Part shown: positions 7,689 through 16,516 of the stretch, in pieces
How the letters are laid out: the number at the start of each line of letters is the position of its first letter
Position numbering within the stretch: the first letter of the stretch is position 1
Source: Sphingomonas lacunae
GTDB taxonomy: Bacteria; Pseudomonadota; Alphaproteobacteria; Sphingomonadales; Sphingomonadaceae
Reading direction: 5' to 3'
Assembly (NCBI RefSeq): GCF_012979535.1
Contig: NZ_CP053015.1
Coordinates: 1,922,001 to 1,986,000 of the forward strand
DNA length: 64,000 nt
Translations under genes and position numbers: made by a program
Notes under the pieces: generated by a model
Told to the model about the DNA's origin: nothing
What the model saw: the letters and a program-made list of their open reading frames with translations, nothing else
Databases searched by the model: none

Positions 7689-8512
7689 ACACCTGCGTGA
7701 TCACTGGCGCGGCGAGCGGCATTGGCGCTGGCCTTGCCCGCTACGCGGCATCGCGCGGCATGAAGCTGGTCCTGGCGGACTGGAACGAAGCAGCGCTGAA
7801 CCGGCTCGCTGAGGATCTGCCCACCGAAGTCCTCGCCGTGCAAACCGATGTGCGGGATGAAGTGGCGGTTGAATCTCTCGCCAGGGCAGCCTTTGATAGG
7901 TTTGGCCAGATCGATCTGGTCTTCAACAATGCCGGCGTGCTTTCCAGCGGCCTGACATGGGAAATCGACGCAGCGACCTGGCAGCGATCGCTTGCGGTGA
8001 ACATCGGCGGTGTCGTCAACGTCATCCGGGCATTCGTGCCGAGGCTTATTGCTGCAGACCGGCCGGCAAGGATCGTCAATACGTCATCGCTGGGTGGGTT
8101 CCTGACCTCTCCGTTCATGGCTCCTTACTCGGCCACCAAATTCGCGATTGTGGCAATTTCCGAGGCGCTAGCCGCAGAACTGGCCGCGACGGGCAGTAAG
8201 GTGCAGGTCTCGCTCCTTGCTCCCGGTCCGGTCAGAAGCGCGATCATGGACGAGCCGGCGCCCGCTCCAACAGCGGGCTTCATGGCCATGCTGCGCGGGA
8301 TGAGCGATGAAAACGGCATGAGCCCGGATCAGCTTGCCGGGCTGGTGTTCGAAGCGATCGGACGAGGTGAGTACTGGATCATTCCTCATCCCGAAATGTT
8401 TGACGAGCCGCTACGCGATCGGACCAGGATGATCATCGATCGCAGTCCGCCAACCAGCTTCGGCCTTGTCGCAACCCCGATTGAAGGCGAGGGCCAGCAT
8501 GATGGCAAGTGA
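7685..8512 (+). CDS. Short-chain dehydrogenase/reductase (SDR)
   Basis: A 275-residue classical SDR with the nucleotide motif TGAASGIG (7-14), NNAG at 81-84, a catalytic Ser at 134/135 and YSATK with Tyr148 and Lys152. It should interconvert an alcohol and a ketone with NAD(P). The acidic ADWN after beta strand 2 (Asp32) suggests an NAD preference. Because a Baeyer-Villiger monooxygenase follows directly (overlap 14 bp), the simplest role is oxidation of an alcohol to the ketone used by that enzyme. The role is inferred. Confidence 0.9.
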   Translation: MNTCVITGAASGIGAGLARYAASRGMKLVLADWNEAALNRLAEDLPTEVLAVQTDVRDEVAVESLARAAFDRFGQIDLVFNNAGVLSSGLTWEIDAATWQRSLAVNIGGVVNVIRAFVPRLIAADRPARIVNTSSLGGFLTSPFMAPYSATKFAIVAISEALAAELAATGSKVQVSLLAPGPVRSAIMDEPAPAPTAGFMAMLRGMSDENGMSPDQLAGLVFEAIGRGEYWIIPHPEMFDEPLRDRTRMIIDRSPPTSFGLVATPIEGEGQHDGK

Positions 8513-10103
8513 TCCTGGAATCTTTGATGTCGTGATCATTGGTGCCGGATTCTCTGGCCTCTATGCCATTCACAAATTGCGCAAGACACACTCGGTTGTC
8601 TGCCTGGAGGCGGGTGATGGTGTCGGTGGTACCTGGTACTGGAACCGCTATCCGGGCGCACGGGTCGATATCAAGAGCGTCGAATACTCGTACGGCTTTG
8701 ACGAAGAGCTGCAGCAGGATTGGAAATGGCCGGAGATCTTCTCCGCGCAGCCGGATCTTGAACGATACGCAAACCATGTCGCCGATCGCTTCGACTTGCG
8801 GAAGGACATCCGCCTTTCGACGGCGGTAAGCTCACTTTCATTTGATGAGGCCCGCAACCGCTGGGATGTGCGGTCAGCCAATGGCGATCACATCGTCTGC
8901 AAATATGTCGTTGCGGCGACGGGTGCCCTGTCGGCTCCCAACACACCCGATTGGCCGGGGCGGGAGAAATTCCGGGGCGAAATCTATCACACGTCAAGGT
9001 GGCCCGATGAGCCTTTGGATCTGGCAGGCAAGCGTGTGGGCATCATCGGTACTGGTTCAACTGCGATCCAGGCCGCACCGATCCTCGCAGAACAGTGCAA
9101 GCATCTTACGGTTTTTCAGCGCACTCCGGCTTACAGCATGCCTTCGGGAAACCGGCCAATGGATGTTGCGCTCGAACGCGACTGGAAAGACAACTATCCT
9201 GATCGACGTGTCCGGATGCTCGACACTTACGGGGTGTCGATCATAGATTACCCGACCAAGTCTGCGCATGACTACACGCCGGCCGAACAGCATGAAATTC
9301 TTGAAGCGGGTTGGGCTTCGAAAAGCGCATTCCAACTGATGGTCGCCTTCACCGATGTCATGACTGACCGCGCGGCCAACGAAGTGGTCTGCGAGTTCGT
9401 TCGCGGCAAAATTCGTGAAATCGTCGAGGACCCGGATACCGCGGAGAAGCTGTGTCCGAAGGATTATCCGATCGGTGCCAAGCGGCTCTGCATCGACAAC
9501 GGCTATTATGCGATGTTCAATCGCGCCAACGTTTCGCTGGTCGATGTGAAAATTGCTCCAATCGAGGCGTTCACGCTCAACGGATTGAAGACGAGTGAGG
9601 CCGACCATGATCTGGATGTCATCATAACGGCAACGGGCTTTGATGCATTGACCGGGGCGCTGACCCGGATCGATGTCACGGGTCTGAACGGACTGACGCT
9701 GGCGGACAAGTGGCGGAACGGACCAACCGCCAATCTCGGGTTCATGATCGCCGGTTTTCCCAATCTGTTCATGGTCCACGGCCCGCTGACGCCTGCCGCC
9801 CTGGCCCAGATGATCACCGCGGGCGAGTGGCAGGTCAATTATATTGCGGGCATGATCACTGACTTGGAAAGGGACGGATTTTCGAGGATCGACACCAGCA
9901 TTGAGGCCGAGCAACTCTGGGCTGCGGAAGTCGACGCCACAGCGTCGCATACGCTCTATGGTCAGGCACGATCTTGGTACAATGGCAGGAATATCGACGG
10001 GAAGGAAGGAGGCTTCATGGTCTATGTTGGTGGCTTCCCGCGCTATCGCGAACTCTGCCAGGCCGCCGTTCAAAACGGATTTCAGGGCTTCCTGAGAAGT
10101 TGA
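8499..10103 (+). CDS. Flavin-containing Baeyer-Villiger monooxygenase
   Basis: About 534 residues. The FAD motif IIGAGFSGLY is at residues 13-22, GVGGTWYWNRYPGARVD follows, the BVMO fingerprint FRGEIYHTSRWP (FxGxxxHxxxWP) is at 158-169, and the NADPH motif GIIGTGSTAI is near 181-190. The fingerprint separates BVMOs from N-hydroxylating relatives. The enzyme should insert one O2 oxygen next to a ketone, giving an ester or lactone, which the esterase encoded next can open. Start at 8499 (ATGATG) has GAAGGCGAGGG upstream and overlaps the SDR gene. Confidence 0.92.
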   Translation: MMASDPGIFDVVIIGAGFSGLYAIHKLRKTHSVVCLEAGDGVGGTWYWNRYPGARVDIKSVEYSYGFDEELQQDWKWPEIFSAQPDLERYANHVADRFDLRKDIRLSTAVSSLSFDEARNRWDVRSANGDHIVCKYVVAATGALSAPNTPDWPGREKFRGEIYHTSRWPDEPLDLAGKRVGIIGTGSTAIQAAPILAEQCKHLTVFQRTPAYSMPSGNRPMDVALERDWKDNYPDRRVRMLDTYGVSIIDYPTKSAHDYTPAEQHEILEAGWASKSAFQLMVAFTDVMTDRAANEVVCEFVRGKIREIVEDPDTAEKLCPKDYPIGAKRLCIDNGYYAMFNRANVSLVDVKIAPIEAFTLNGLKTSEADHDLDVIITATGFDALTGALTRIDVTGLNGLTLADKWRNGPTANLGFMIAGFPNLFMVHGPLTPAALAQMITAGEWQVNYIAGMITDLERDGFSRIDTSIEAEQLWAAEVDATASHTLYGQARSWYNGRNIDGKEGGFMVYVGGFPRYRELCQAAVQNGFQGFLRS

Positions 10104-10120
10104 CTGACCGGGAGTCCCTT

Positions 10121-11086
10121 ATGATTGATCCTCACTTGCAAGCCATGCTGGACACTATGGCGCAAGCCGGCTTTGCATTGCCAGACCCTTTGGAGCCGGC
10201 CAGTTTGCGCGCCTTTCTGGACGTGCCCATTCCGGGGCCTGCGGTTGATATTGCAGAGCGCTGTGATCTTGCCATCGGGTGCGAAGGGCGTCAGCTTCCA
10301 GCGCGTCTGTACCATCCCGAGCCAGATCAGGTGCTGCCGCTGATACTGTTCTTCCATGGCGGTGGATGGGTCCATGGCACTCTGGACACGCATGACAGGC
10401 TTGCCGCCACTCTGGCCAATGAGACCCGGTGCGCTGTGTTGTCCATCGGCTACCGGCTGGCGCCCGAACATCCGTTCCCCGCTGCCTATGACGATGCGCT
10501 GGCGGCCATTGCGTGGGCAAAGAGCGAGGCCGCGAGGTTGGGCATCGACGCGGGCCGGATGGCCGTGGCAGGAGACAGTGCCGGCGGCAACCTTGCGGCT
10601 GCCGCGGCCCAGTCGCTCGCCGGAGATCTGGCCATATGCCATCAGCTGCTTTTTTATCCGGCCTTGGATGCAAGCTGCTCGACACCGTCGTTTCAGACCG
10701 AGTTTCCAGGTTTCCTAAGTGCCCGGCAGATGCGCTGGTATTGGGATCAATATGCACCGGACCGAGTCGGTGAGGCTCTGGCCAGCGACCAGCGCGCATC
10801 GCCCTTGGCTGGCCCGATCAGCCCGTATGTTGCGCCTGCTACAATCGTCGTTGCCGGCAATGACCCGCTCCATGATGAAGCGGCGGCCTTTGCGGCAAAG
10901 ATGGAGGCGGCTGGCGTCGCGGTCGCTCTTCATTCCTATCCCGGCGGCATCCACGGATTTGCAAGCATGGTTGGCATGGTGCCCTTGGCGGATGAAGCTG
11001 TTTCGGCGGCGGCCTCGGCCTTGCGCACAGCCCTTTGTGACGGTCCGGTTGCGGCGGGTTTGGACAATGGGAGCAGGAAGAGATGA
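10121..11086 (+). CDS. Alpha/beta hydrolase, hormone-sensitive lipase family esterase
   Basis: A 321-residue protein with the HSL oxyanion motif HGGGW (79-83), the nucleophile elbow GDSAGGN (Ser153), a late Asp in VAGNDPLHDE and His in GGIHGF. It hydrolyses short esters or lactones. Position right after the BVMO fits cleavage of the ester or lactone product. The start follows GGGAGTCCCTT; longer reading frames overlap the BVMO gene. The stop overlaps the next gene's ATG (ATGA). Confidence 0.9.
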   Translation: MIDPHLQAMLDTMAQAGFALPDPLEPASLRAFLDVPIPGPAVDIAERCDLAIGCEGRQLPARLYHPEPDQVLPLILFFHGGGWVHGTLDTHDRLAATLANETRCAVLSIGYRLAPEHPFPAAYDDALAAIAWAKSEAARLGIDAGRMAVAGDSAGGNLAAAAAQSLAGDLAICHQLLFYPALDASCSTPSFQTEFPGFLSARQMRWYWDQYAPDRVGEALASDQRASPLAGPISPYVAPATIVVAGNDPLHDEAAAFAAKMEAAGVAVALHSYPGGIHGFASMVGMVPLADEAVSAAASALRTALCDGPVAAGLDNGSRKR

Positions 11087-11916
11087 CGATGGATACCAGT
11101 GACACCCCCTATCTCGCGCGCGGTGTGCAGTTGCTTGGCACGGACTCGTCCATATTGGTCTCCTCCTCAAAATATCTGAACGAGCCGAGATTGCGCGACT
11201 GGGTTGCCAAGATTGCACTCAAGAAAAATGGCGCCGATTATCCACCGGCAGCCGAAATGTATGAGCTGATCCAGATCCTTCAGGATCTCAGGGACTTTGG
11301 TCGCATAGAAGAGCTGTTCAGAGAGGAACGCAGAGTCAATCCGGCTCTGGATCAATGGTTCAATGAATGGTTTTGTTCTGATTACACCATCGACGACCTT
11401 CGGGACTGCGCGCCCGGTACCGTCGGCGGCATCTATTATCAGGCGGCGACCGAGGGCAATTACGAGCTGCAAATCGTTCCCAACTTCCAGCCGCAAACCC
11501 AATGGCAATATTATTCCCTGCGTGCCGGTCAAACGCATGATTACGAACATATTTTGACCGGAGGTGGCTTCAACTATATCGGCGAGCTGCTGCCCTACTG
11601 GTTCCGCCTCGCGACCATCGACCAGCATATCCAGAACAAAGAACTGGCCGGGGAGATGAACGTGATGGGCATCTTGGGCACCACGCGGTATCTGCTCCGT
11701 ACCGTGCTGCACTATCCGGAAACCTGGGGAGCCGCTCTGAAATGCATTGAGCAGGGCATAGCCATCGGACGCAATTCGGAGCCGTTTTGGATGGCGAAGA
11801 TGGAGGACTATTGGCACACCCCACTCGATGAAGCGCGCAGGAAACTGGGGGTTCACGGAGCTCTCGATCTGGATACGGAAGCCGAAGGCCGGATCTGGGG
11901 CGGGCTGAGAGCATAG
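11083..11916 (+). CDS. Coq4-family protein
   Basis: This 277-residue protein carries HDYEH (152-156) followed after exactly 11 residues by Glu168, the HDxxH-x11-E metal motif of Coq4. The flanking YSLRAGQTHDYEHILTGG is also Coq4-like. In ubiquinone biosynthesis, eukaryotic Coq4 is linked to oxidative decarboxylation of the head group at C1. Here the gene is coupled by ATGA overlap to a catabolic esterase gene, far from any visible ubi gene, so it may act on a pathway intermediate instead. That role is inference. It is the last gene of the operon; IS debris follows. Confidence 0.75.
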   Translation: MTMDTSDTPYLARGVQLLGTDSSILVSSSKYLNEPRLRDWVAKIALKKNGADYPPAAEMYELIQILQDLRDFGRIEELFREERRVNPALDQWFNEWFCSDYTIDDLRDCAPGTVGGIYYQAATEGNYELQIVPNFQPQTQWQYYSLRAGQTHDYEHILTGGGFNYIGELLPYWFRLATIDQHIQNKELAGEMNVMGILGTTRYLLRTVLHYPETWGAALKCIEQGIAIGRNSEPFWMAKMEDYWHTPLDEARRKLGVHGALDLDTEAEGRIWGGLRA

Positions 11917-12028
11917 GGCTGGCCGAGGTGCTGTCGGCGTAGCTCCAACCAGTCTCTGCTGGTCAAGGATGGGACAGGGAGATGCAGCTTTCTCGCCCCG
12001 TGTCTTTTGACGTAGCTGTCGAAAATCT
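11917..12028. other. Junction sequence between Coq4-type gene and IS fragment, no gene seen
   Basis: This 112-bp stretch has a short minus-strand open frame (IFDSYVKRHGARKLHLPVP...) continuing out of the truncated transposase. I do not recognise it. It is probably the interrupted neighbour of the IS rather than a functional gene. Confidence 0.4.
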
Positions 12029-12287
12029 CGCGAACATTGGACCAAAGCGGTTCCACCAGAAGCGCAACTTCTCGTGGCAGATGTCGATCCCGCGCTCAAA
12101 CAGCAGGTCCTCGACGTTCCGCAGCGACAGGGGAAACCGGACATACATCATCACCACGAGGCGGATCACCTCAGGCGACGAGTTGAAATAGCGGAAGGGA
12201 TTAGCGGGCTTGCGGGGTCTGGGCATCGGCCGAAGCTACCGGCTCTCACCCATCCCGCCTAGCCGGTGCAATTGCTCGGACAGAACC
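12029..12287 (-). mobile_element. IS6-family fragment: right end and transposase N-terminus
   Basis: Read leftward from 12287, the inverted repeat GGTTCTGTCCGAGCAATTGC is followed by ATG at 12226 and MPRPRKPANPFRYFNSSPEV, continuing to WWNRFGPMFA at about 12029. Homology then stops abruptly. This is the N-terminal quarter of an IS6 transposase, with the catalytic part and left end gone. The orientation matches the remnant at 3639-4213, so the two bracket the catabolic block. Confidence 0.8.
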
Positions 12288-12765
12288 CCCCAATCGCATT
12301 CCCTGTTATTGCATCAAAACAGGGAAAATCAGCCAAACCCAACCGGCCCCTGTACGAGCGGAGACAAGGGGCCACGGTGGGATCCCGAACGGGCACAAAT
12401 TCTCCGCTGTTTTGGCCGGCGGTAGGGTTTGGACGCGTCAACGCGCCCGCAGTCGCGGCCCTCAAAGGGCCGGTGTCAGACGGAGACGGGTGCTGGGGGT
12501 GGCTGGCGGTGGGAAAGATTCTGCGGACGAACTCTCTTTCGAATAATACATTGTATCACAATGATAAATTTAGATTCCTCCAGGCAGTCCGCTGGTTGAG
12601 CGTACCTGGTTCAAGCCCTTGCGCTTTCACGATGCGTCAAGTTCGACAGTGGCTTTGATACTGAAACCCCGCTCTCGTGGCCCGCAGTGGATTCCGATGC
12701 AAATCCCTCCTATTATCCTCCGGAGATGAGCCAAACCGGACATCACCGCTGATAATAAGGACGTT
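12288..12765. other. 478-bp intergenic region before the antiporter gene
   Basis: No gene with coding character is visible on either strand. The part at about 12540-12590 is AT-rich (AATAATACATTGTATCACAA) and may hold the antiporter promoter or more transposon debris. Short open frames here show no family features. Confidence 0.4.
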
Positions 12766-14418
12766 ATGCCTCATCACACGCCACTCATCGGAACAATAGT
12801 TGCCGGACTTGTCGTAGCATTCGTGATGGGTGCCCTCGCGCATCGGCTCAGGATTTCACCGCTCGTTGGTTACCTTCTTGCGGGTGTGCTTATCGGTCCG
12901 TTCACTCCGGGTTTCGTGGCCGATTCGGGACTTGCCAATGAATTAGCCGAGCTTGGCGTAATTCTTCTCATGTTCGGGGTTGGTCTCCATTTCTCGCTGC
13001 GAGACCTGTTGGCAGTCAAAAACATCGCCGTACCCGGTGCTATCGTACAGATAGCCGTCGCAACTGCGCTCGGCGCTGCTTTGGCCATCTCACTGGGATG
13101 GAGTGTTGTTACCGGTCTAGTTTTTGGCTTGTCGTTGTCAGTGGCCAGCACCGTCGTTCTGTTAAGGGCGCTGCAGGGACACAAGCTGGTCGACACCCAG
13201 CAGGGCCGCATTGCTGTGGGCTGGCTGATCGTTGAAGACGTCGTGATGGTCCTGGCGATCGTGCTGCTTCCAGTCCTGGCCAATATCATGAGTGGGGGCG
13301 GGGTAACCACGAGCACGGTGGTCTACACGCTTGGTGAAGCGGTACTGAAAGTCGTGGGCTTTATCGCGGTCATGCTGCTGGCGGGCAAAAGGTTGATCCC
13401 TTGGGTGCTGCACTGGGCGGCCCATTCCGGTTCGCGCGAACTGTTCCGTCTCGCTGTCCTATCAATTGCGCTAGGTGTCGCCTTCGGCGCCGCCTTCATT
13501 TTCGAGGTGTCATTCGCGCTCGGCGCGTTCTTTGCTGGTATGATCCTCGGCGAAACAACGCTGAGCAAGCGCGCGGCCGAGGAGACTCTCCCGCTACGCG
13601 ATGCCTTTGCGGTGCTTTTTTTCGTCTCGGTAGGCATGCTTTTCAATCCGGCGGTGGTGATTGACCAGCCTTTGCCGCTATTGGCAACGGTGGCCATCAT
13701 TCTGGTGGGGAAGTCAGTTGCCGCCTATTTTATCGTCAGGGCCTTTCGCCATCCAAACCGGACGGCGCTGGTGGTTTCTGCGAGCCTCGCGCAGATTGGC
13801 GAGTTCTCCTTCATTCTCGCAAGCCTTGGCACCGGCCTTGGTCTTATACCGGCTGAGGCGCGTGATCTGATACTAGGCGGGGCGATCATCTCGATCGTTG
13901 CAAATCCCTTTATTTTCTCGATCGCAGCCGGATCCATGGTCAAAGCAGGTCAAGCTGCGGCTGCGCATGCAGTTGCATTAGAGGAAAAACGGGAAACAGA
14001 TCGGCGCGAGCATTTGGTACTGGTGGGGTATGGAGCCGTGGGGCAGCTTGTTGCTGCCGGTACCCGCAATGCAGGCCGCGCGATCGTCATCATTGAAGAT
14101 CAGGAGGATATTGCTCGGAAGGCCGAGGCTGATGGTTTTGTGGTTATCGTGGGCAATGCATCTGATCCCAATGTCTTGGAAGAAGCTGGAATCCGACATG
14201 CCAGCAAACTGGTGATTGCAATTCCTGAGGGGTTTGAGGCGGGCAGTATCGCCGAGCACGGCCGAGCGCTGAACAATCGGGCAATCGTAATCGCAAGAGC
14301 GCATTCGGACGCGGAAGTGCAGCATTTGCAGAAGCATGGTGCTCATAATGTTGTTTTGGGCGAGCGTGAGATTGCAGACCGAATGCTCTCGTTAGCGGCC
14401 TCCTTACGGTCAGCCTGA
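12766..14418 (+). CDS. Cation:proton antiporter, YbaL/KefB (CPA2) family
   Basis: The 550 residues match the YbaL length. About 12 hydrophobic helices cover residues 5-395, including LVGYLLAGVLIGPFTPGF and SVASTVVLLRAL. A cytoplasmic TrkA-N/RCK nucleotide-binding domain follows, starting LVLVGYGAVGQLV near residue 425, with an acidic IIED after strand 2. Such inner-membrane proteins exchange K+ or Na+ for H+ and are gated through the RCK domain. There is no operon partner. Its 3' end overlaps the convergent XRE-type frame by 76 bp, so that frame's true end may differ. Confidence 0.9.
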   Translation: MPHHTPLIGTIVAGLVVAFVMGALAHRLRISPLVGYLLAGVLIGPFTPGFVADSGLANELAELGVILLMFGVGLHFSLRDLLAVKNIAVPGAIVQIAVATALGAALAISLGWSVVTGLVFGLSLSVASTVVLLRALQGHKLVDTQQGRIAVGWLIVEDVVMVLAIVLLPVLANIMSGGGVTTSTVVYTLGEAVLKVVGFIAVMLLAGKRLIPWVLHWAAHSGSRELFRLAVLSIALGVAFGAAFIFEVSFALGAFFAGMILGETTLSKRAAEETLPLRDAFAVLFFVSVGMLFNPAVVIDQPLPLLATVAIILVGKSVAAYFIVRAFRHPNRTALVVSASLAQIGEFSFILASLGTGLGLIPAEARDLILGGAIISIVANPFIFSIAAGSMVKAGQAAAAHAVALEEKRETDRREHLVLVGYGAVGQLVAAGTRNAGRAIVIIEDQEDIARKAEADGFVVIVGNASDPNVLEEAGIRHASKLVIAIPEGFEAGSIAEHGRALNNRAIVIARAHSDAEVQHLQKHGAHNVVLGEREIADRMLSLAASLRSA

Positions 14419-14864
14419 GAGGACTGAACTTCATGCGAACGGGCCTGCCGGCTTGGGTTAGTCCGCATTCGTAAAATGCCGATAGCTAGGATTTGCCCTA
14501 CGTCTGCCAACCTTTCTTCTGCGGTCATGGTGTTGGGGTCTGGGCACCCCGGCGCCCATCTGACCCTCGGCTGCGCCACAGGATAAAGCTCCATCACGAG
14601 ATTGGGCTTCTTCGCCAGCAGGGCGAGTAACACCTTGGCCGCCCCCGACGGCTGCCGGCGACCTTGTTCCCAGCTTACAAGCGTGCCTTCCGGAACACCA
14701 ATGCTGGCGGCGAAGTCGTTCTGAGATAAGCCGGTCCGTTGCCTGATCGCTGTCACGTCGACTGATGGTATGTTCCCATGGTGTCTGCGGGCGCTTGTGT
14801 TGTCTGCCTCCAGGAAAGTGACTGTAACATTGAGCTCTTTTCTGGGCTTTCTATGGTGCTGCAT
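14343..14864 (-). CDS. XRE/HigA-type helix-turn-helix protein with unusual C-terminal extension
   Basis: The 173-residue frame has a clear Cro/C1 helix-turn-helix at about residues 36-95 (VTAIRQRTGLSQNDFAASIG ... LVSWEQGRRQPSGAAKVLL). It resembles antitoxin-type regulators, but no toxin gene lies next to it. From residue 112 (MTAEERLADVGQILAIGILR) the sequence looks like the start of a separate small protein family, so the frame may be a fusion or two genes joined by deletion. The last 76 bp overlap the convergent antiporter gene. DNA-binding role is firm; the extension is not understood. Confidence 0.65.
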   Translation of the reverse strand: MQHHRKPRKELNVTVTFLEADNTSARRHHGNIPSVDVTAIRQRTGLSQNDFAASIGVPEGTLVSWEQGRRQPSGAAKVLLALLAKKPNLVMELYPVAQPRVRWAPGCPDPNTMTAEERLADVGQILAIGILRMRTNPSRQARSHEVQSSQADRKEAANESIRSAISRSPKTTL

Positions 14865-15185
14865 CGTTACCTGCCATTTTTGATCCGAACTACGCCAGTG
14901 GCCTAGGTCGTCGCAGACAGCGAGAACATCATGACGACCGAACCTCGAAAGAAGGGGTTCGGTCGGTGAAAATGGCTGTTTTCTGCGGCTTTAGGTTTTC
15001 TGGTAGGTGATAGAGTTCGTGATGCTCTCGGTAGGCGGTCGGTTTTTGCAACTCACGGCCTGTGGGTGACTAAGCGGCAGTGGAGAGCTATTCTCCCAAA
15101 AAACGACGCAAAATCAGAGGTTTTTAAGAAGACGTGCCCACCGACCATGGTCAAGGGAGACAGTTTGTTTCGCAACTCGGTGCGT
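14865..15185. other. Intergenic region between XRE-type gene and tRNA-Ser
   Basis: About 320 bp without a supported gene. It contains one hairpin, ACCGAACC ... GGTTCGGT near 14938-14965, without a T-run, and an AT-rich segment next to the tRNA 3' end. No integrase gene or copy of the tRNA 3' end was seen. Confidence 0.4.
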
Positions 15186-15276
15186 TGGCGGAGCGGGAGG
15201 GATTCGAACCCTCGATACGCTTTTGACGTATACTCACTTTCCAGGCGAGCGCCTTCGACCACTCGGCCACCGCTCC
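15186..15276 (-). tRNA. tRNA-Ser (anticodon GGA)
   Basis: On the minus strand the gene begins GGAGCGGTGGCCGAGTGG and ends CCGCTCC-G-CCA with the CCA encoded. The anticodon loop CTGGAAA gives GGA. A long variable arm (TATACGTCAAAAGCGTAT region) and the T-loop GGTTCGAATCC are as expected for tRNA-Ser. Its 3' end faces the accessory region to the left. Confidence 0.96.
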
Positions 15277-15367
15277 GCATTGCTCTGGAAGGCGCGGCAC
15301 TAGCGGGATGCGGGCGGGCTGGCAAGCGCCCTTGCATCATTGCGGCGACTGGCACAGTCTGTCGCCT

Positions 15368-16510
15368 ATGACCGACGCATTCACACTCCGCCGTCCCCTT
15401 GCCGCCATCCTGTCGAGCGCCGCTCTGGCCGCCCTTGCGCTGACTGCCGGTCCTGCGATGGGGCAGGGTGCATTAGCCCCTGTCGCCCCGACAGCAACAC
15501 CACCGGCCCATCCCGCTCCGTCGGAGATTGTTGCCGCCGCCCCCGCAACCGACTGGGTGGCGATCCCCGCCTCCGACCTCCTCGTCATGACGCTGGCGCC
15601 GGATCCGCGTGGCGGTGCAGGTCGCACAGGGGAACGCCGCGTCATCATCCAGTTGATGCCCGCACCGTTCAGCCAGGGCTGGGTCGCGAACATCCGCACA
15701 CTCGCCGCCGCGCATTGGTGGGATGGCCTCGCCGTCACCCGTGTGCAGGACAATTATGTGGCGCAATGGGGTGATCCCGATGGCGAGGACCCGGCCAAGG
15801 CGCGGGCGCTGCCAGCAGGGCTCAGGGTGATGGGTGAGGCTGACTATGCGGTCCCGCAAAGTGTCGCCGTCGAGACTGGTATTCTTGACGAAACAACATC
15901 CTTTTGGCGGCAATTCTACGAACTGTTCCAGTCACGCGAGGGAATGCAGCAATTGATGGGCCCTGATGGGCAATTGACGTCGCGGCGCATGCCCGTTTTC
16001 GGCTGGGACAATTATGGCGGGTCTTTCCACTTCTTCAGGGGATGGCCGCTCAGCATGACGGCGCGCGAAGGCACCCCCGGCAATTATGCCCCCGTCCACT
16101 GCTACGGCATGGTCGGCGTCGGCCGCAACATGTCGCCCGACACCGGTTCAGGCGCGGAACTCTACACTGTCATCGGCCACGCCCCGCGCCATCTCGACCG
16201 CAACATCGCGCTGGTCGGCCGGGTGGTCGAGGGGATCGAGCATCTCTCCTCGCTGCCACGCGGCACCGGCCCGCTGGGTTTCTATGAAACGCCCCAAGAG
16301 CGCACCACCATAACATCCATCCGCCTTGCCAGCGAACTGCCTGATGCCGAGCAACCGCGCATGGAATATCTCTCAACCGAAAGCGCCAGCTTCGCCCGCT
16401 ATGCCGAGGCGCGGGCCAACCGCCGCGATCCTTTCTTCAACATTCCCGCAGGCGGGGCGGATGTTTGCAACATCCCGGTCCCGGTCCGCCGGGTCAGGGC
16501 CGGCGGCTGA
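15368..16510 (+). CDS. Exported cyclophilin-type peptidylprolyl isomerase
   Basis: This 380-residue protein has an N-terminal signal peptide (hydrophobic [20 protein letters not shown], likely cut after the Ala/Gly-rich stretch near residue 33). A diverged cyclophilin domain follows (about 60-335), seen in [40 protein letters not shown] and [32 protein letters not shown]. The catalytic Arg position of cyclophilin (HRV) corresponds to TRV here. It should assist proline isomerisation during folding of periplasmic or outer-membrane proteins. The ATG at 15368 is chosen because the signal peptide begins there. Confidence 0.85.
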   Translation: MTDAFTLRRPLAAILSSAALAALALTAGPAMGQGALAPVAPTATPPAHPAPSEIVAAAPATDWVAIPASDLLVMTLAPDPRGGAGRTGERRVIIQLMPAPFSQGWVANIRTLAAAHWWDGLAVTRVQDNYVAQWGDPDGEDPAKARALPAGLRVMGEADYAVPQSVAVETGILDETTSFWRQFYELFQSREGMQQLMGPDGQLTSRRMPVFGWDNYGGSFHFFRGWPLSMTAREGTPGNYAPVHCYGMVGVGRNMSPDTGSGAELYTVIGHAPRHLDRNIALVGRVVEGIEHLSSLPRGTGPLGFYETPQERTTITSIRLASELPDAEQPRMEYLSTESASFARYAEARANRRDPFFNIPAGGADVCNIPVPVRRVRAGG

Positions 16511-16516
16511 GCGGCC

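Noticed and set aside
12560-12640. Sequence with a T-arm-like GGTTCAAGCCC
   Set aside because: No acceptor stem, D arm or anticodon stem can be paired around it, so it is not a tRNA.
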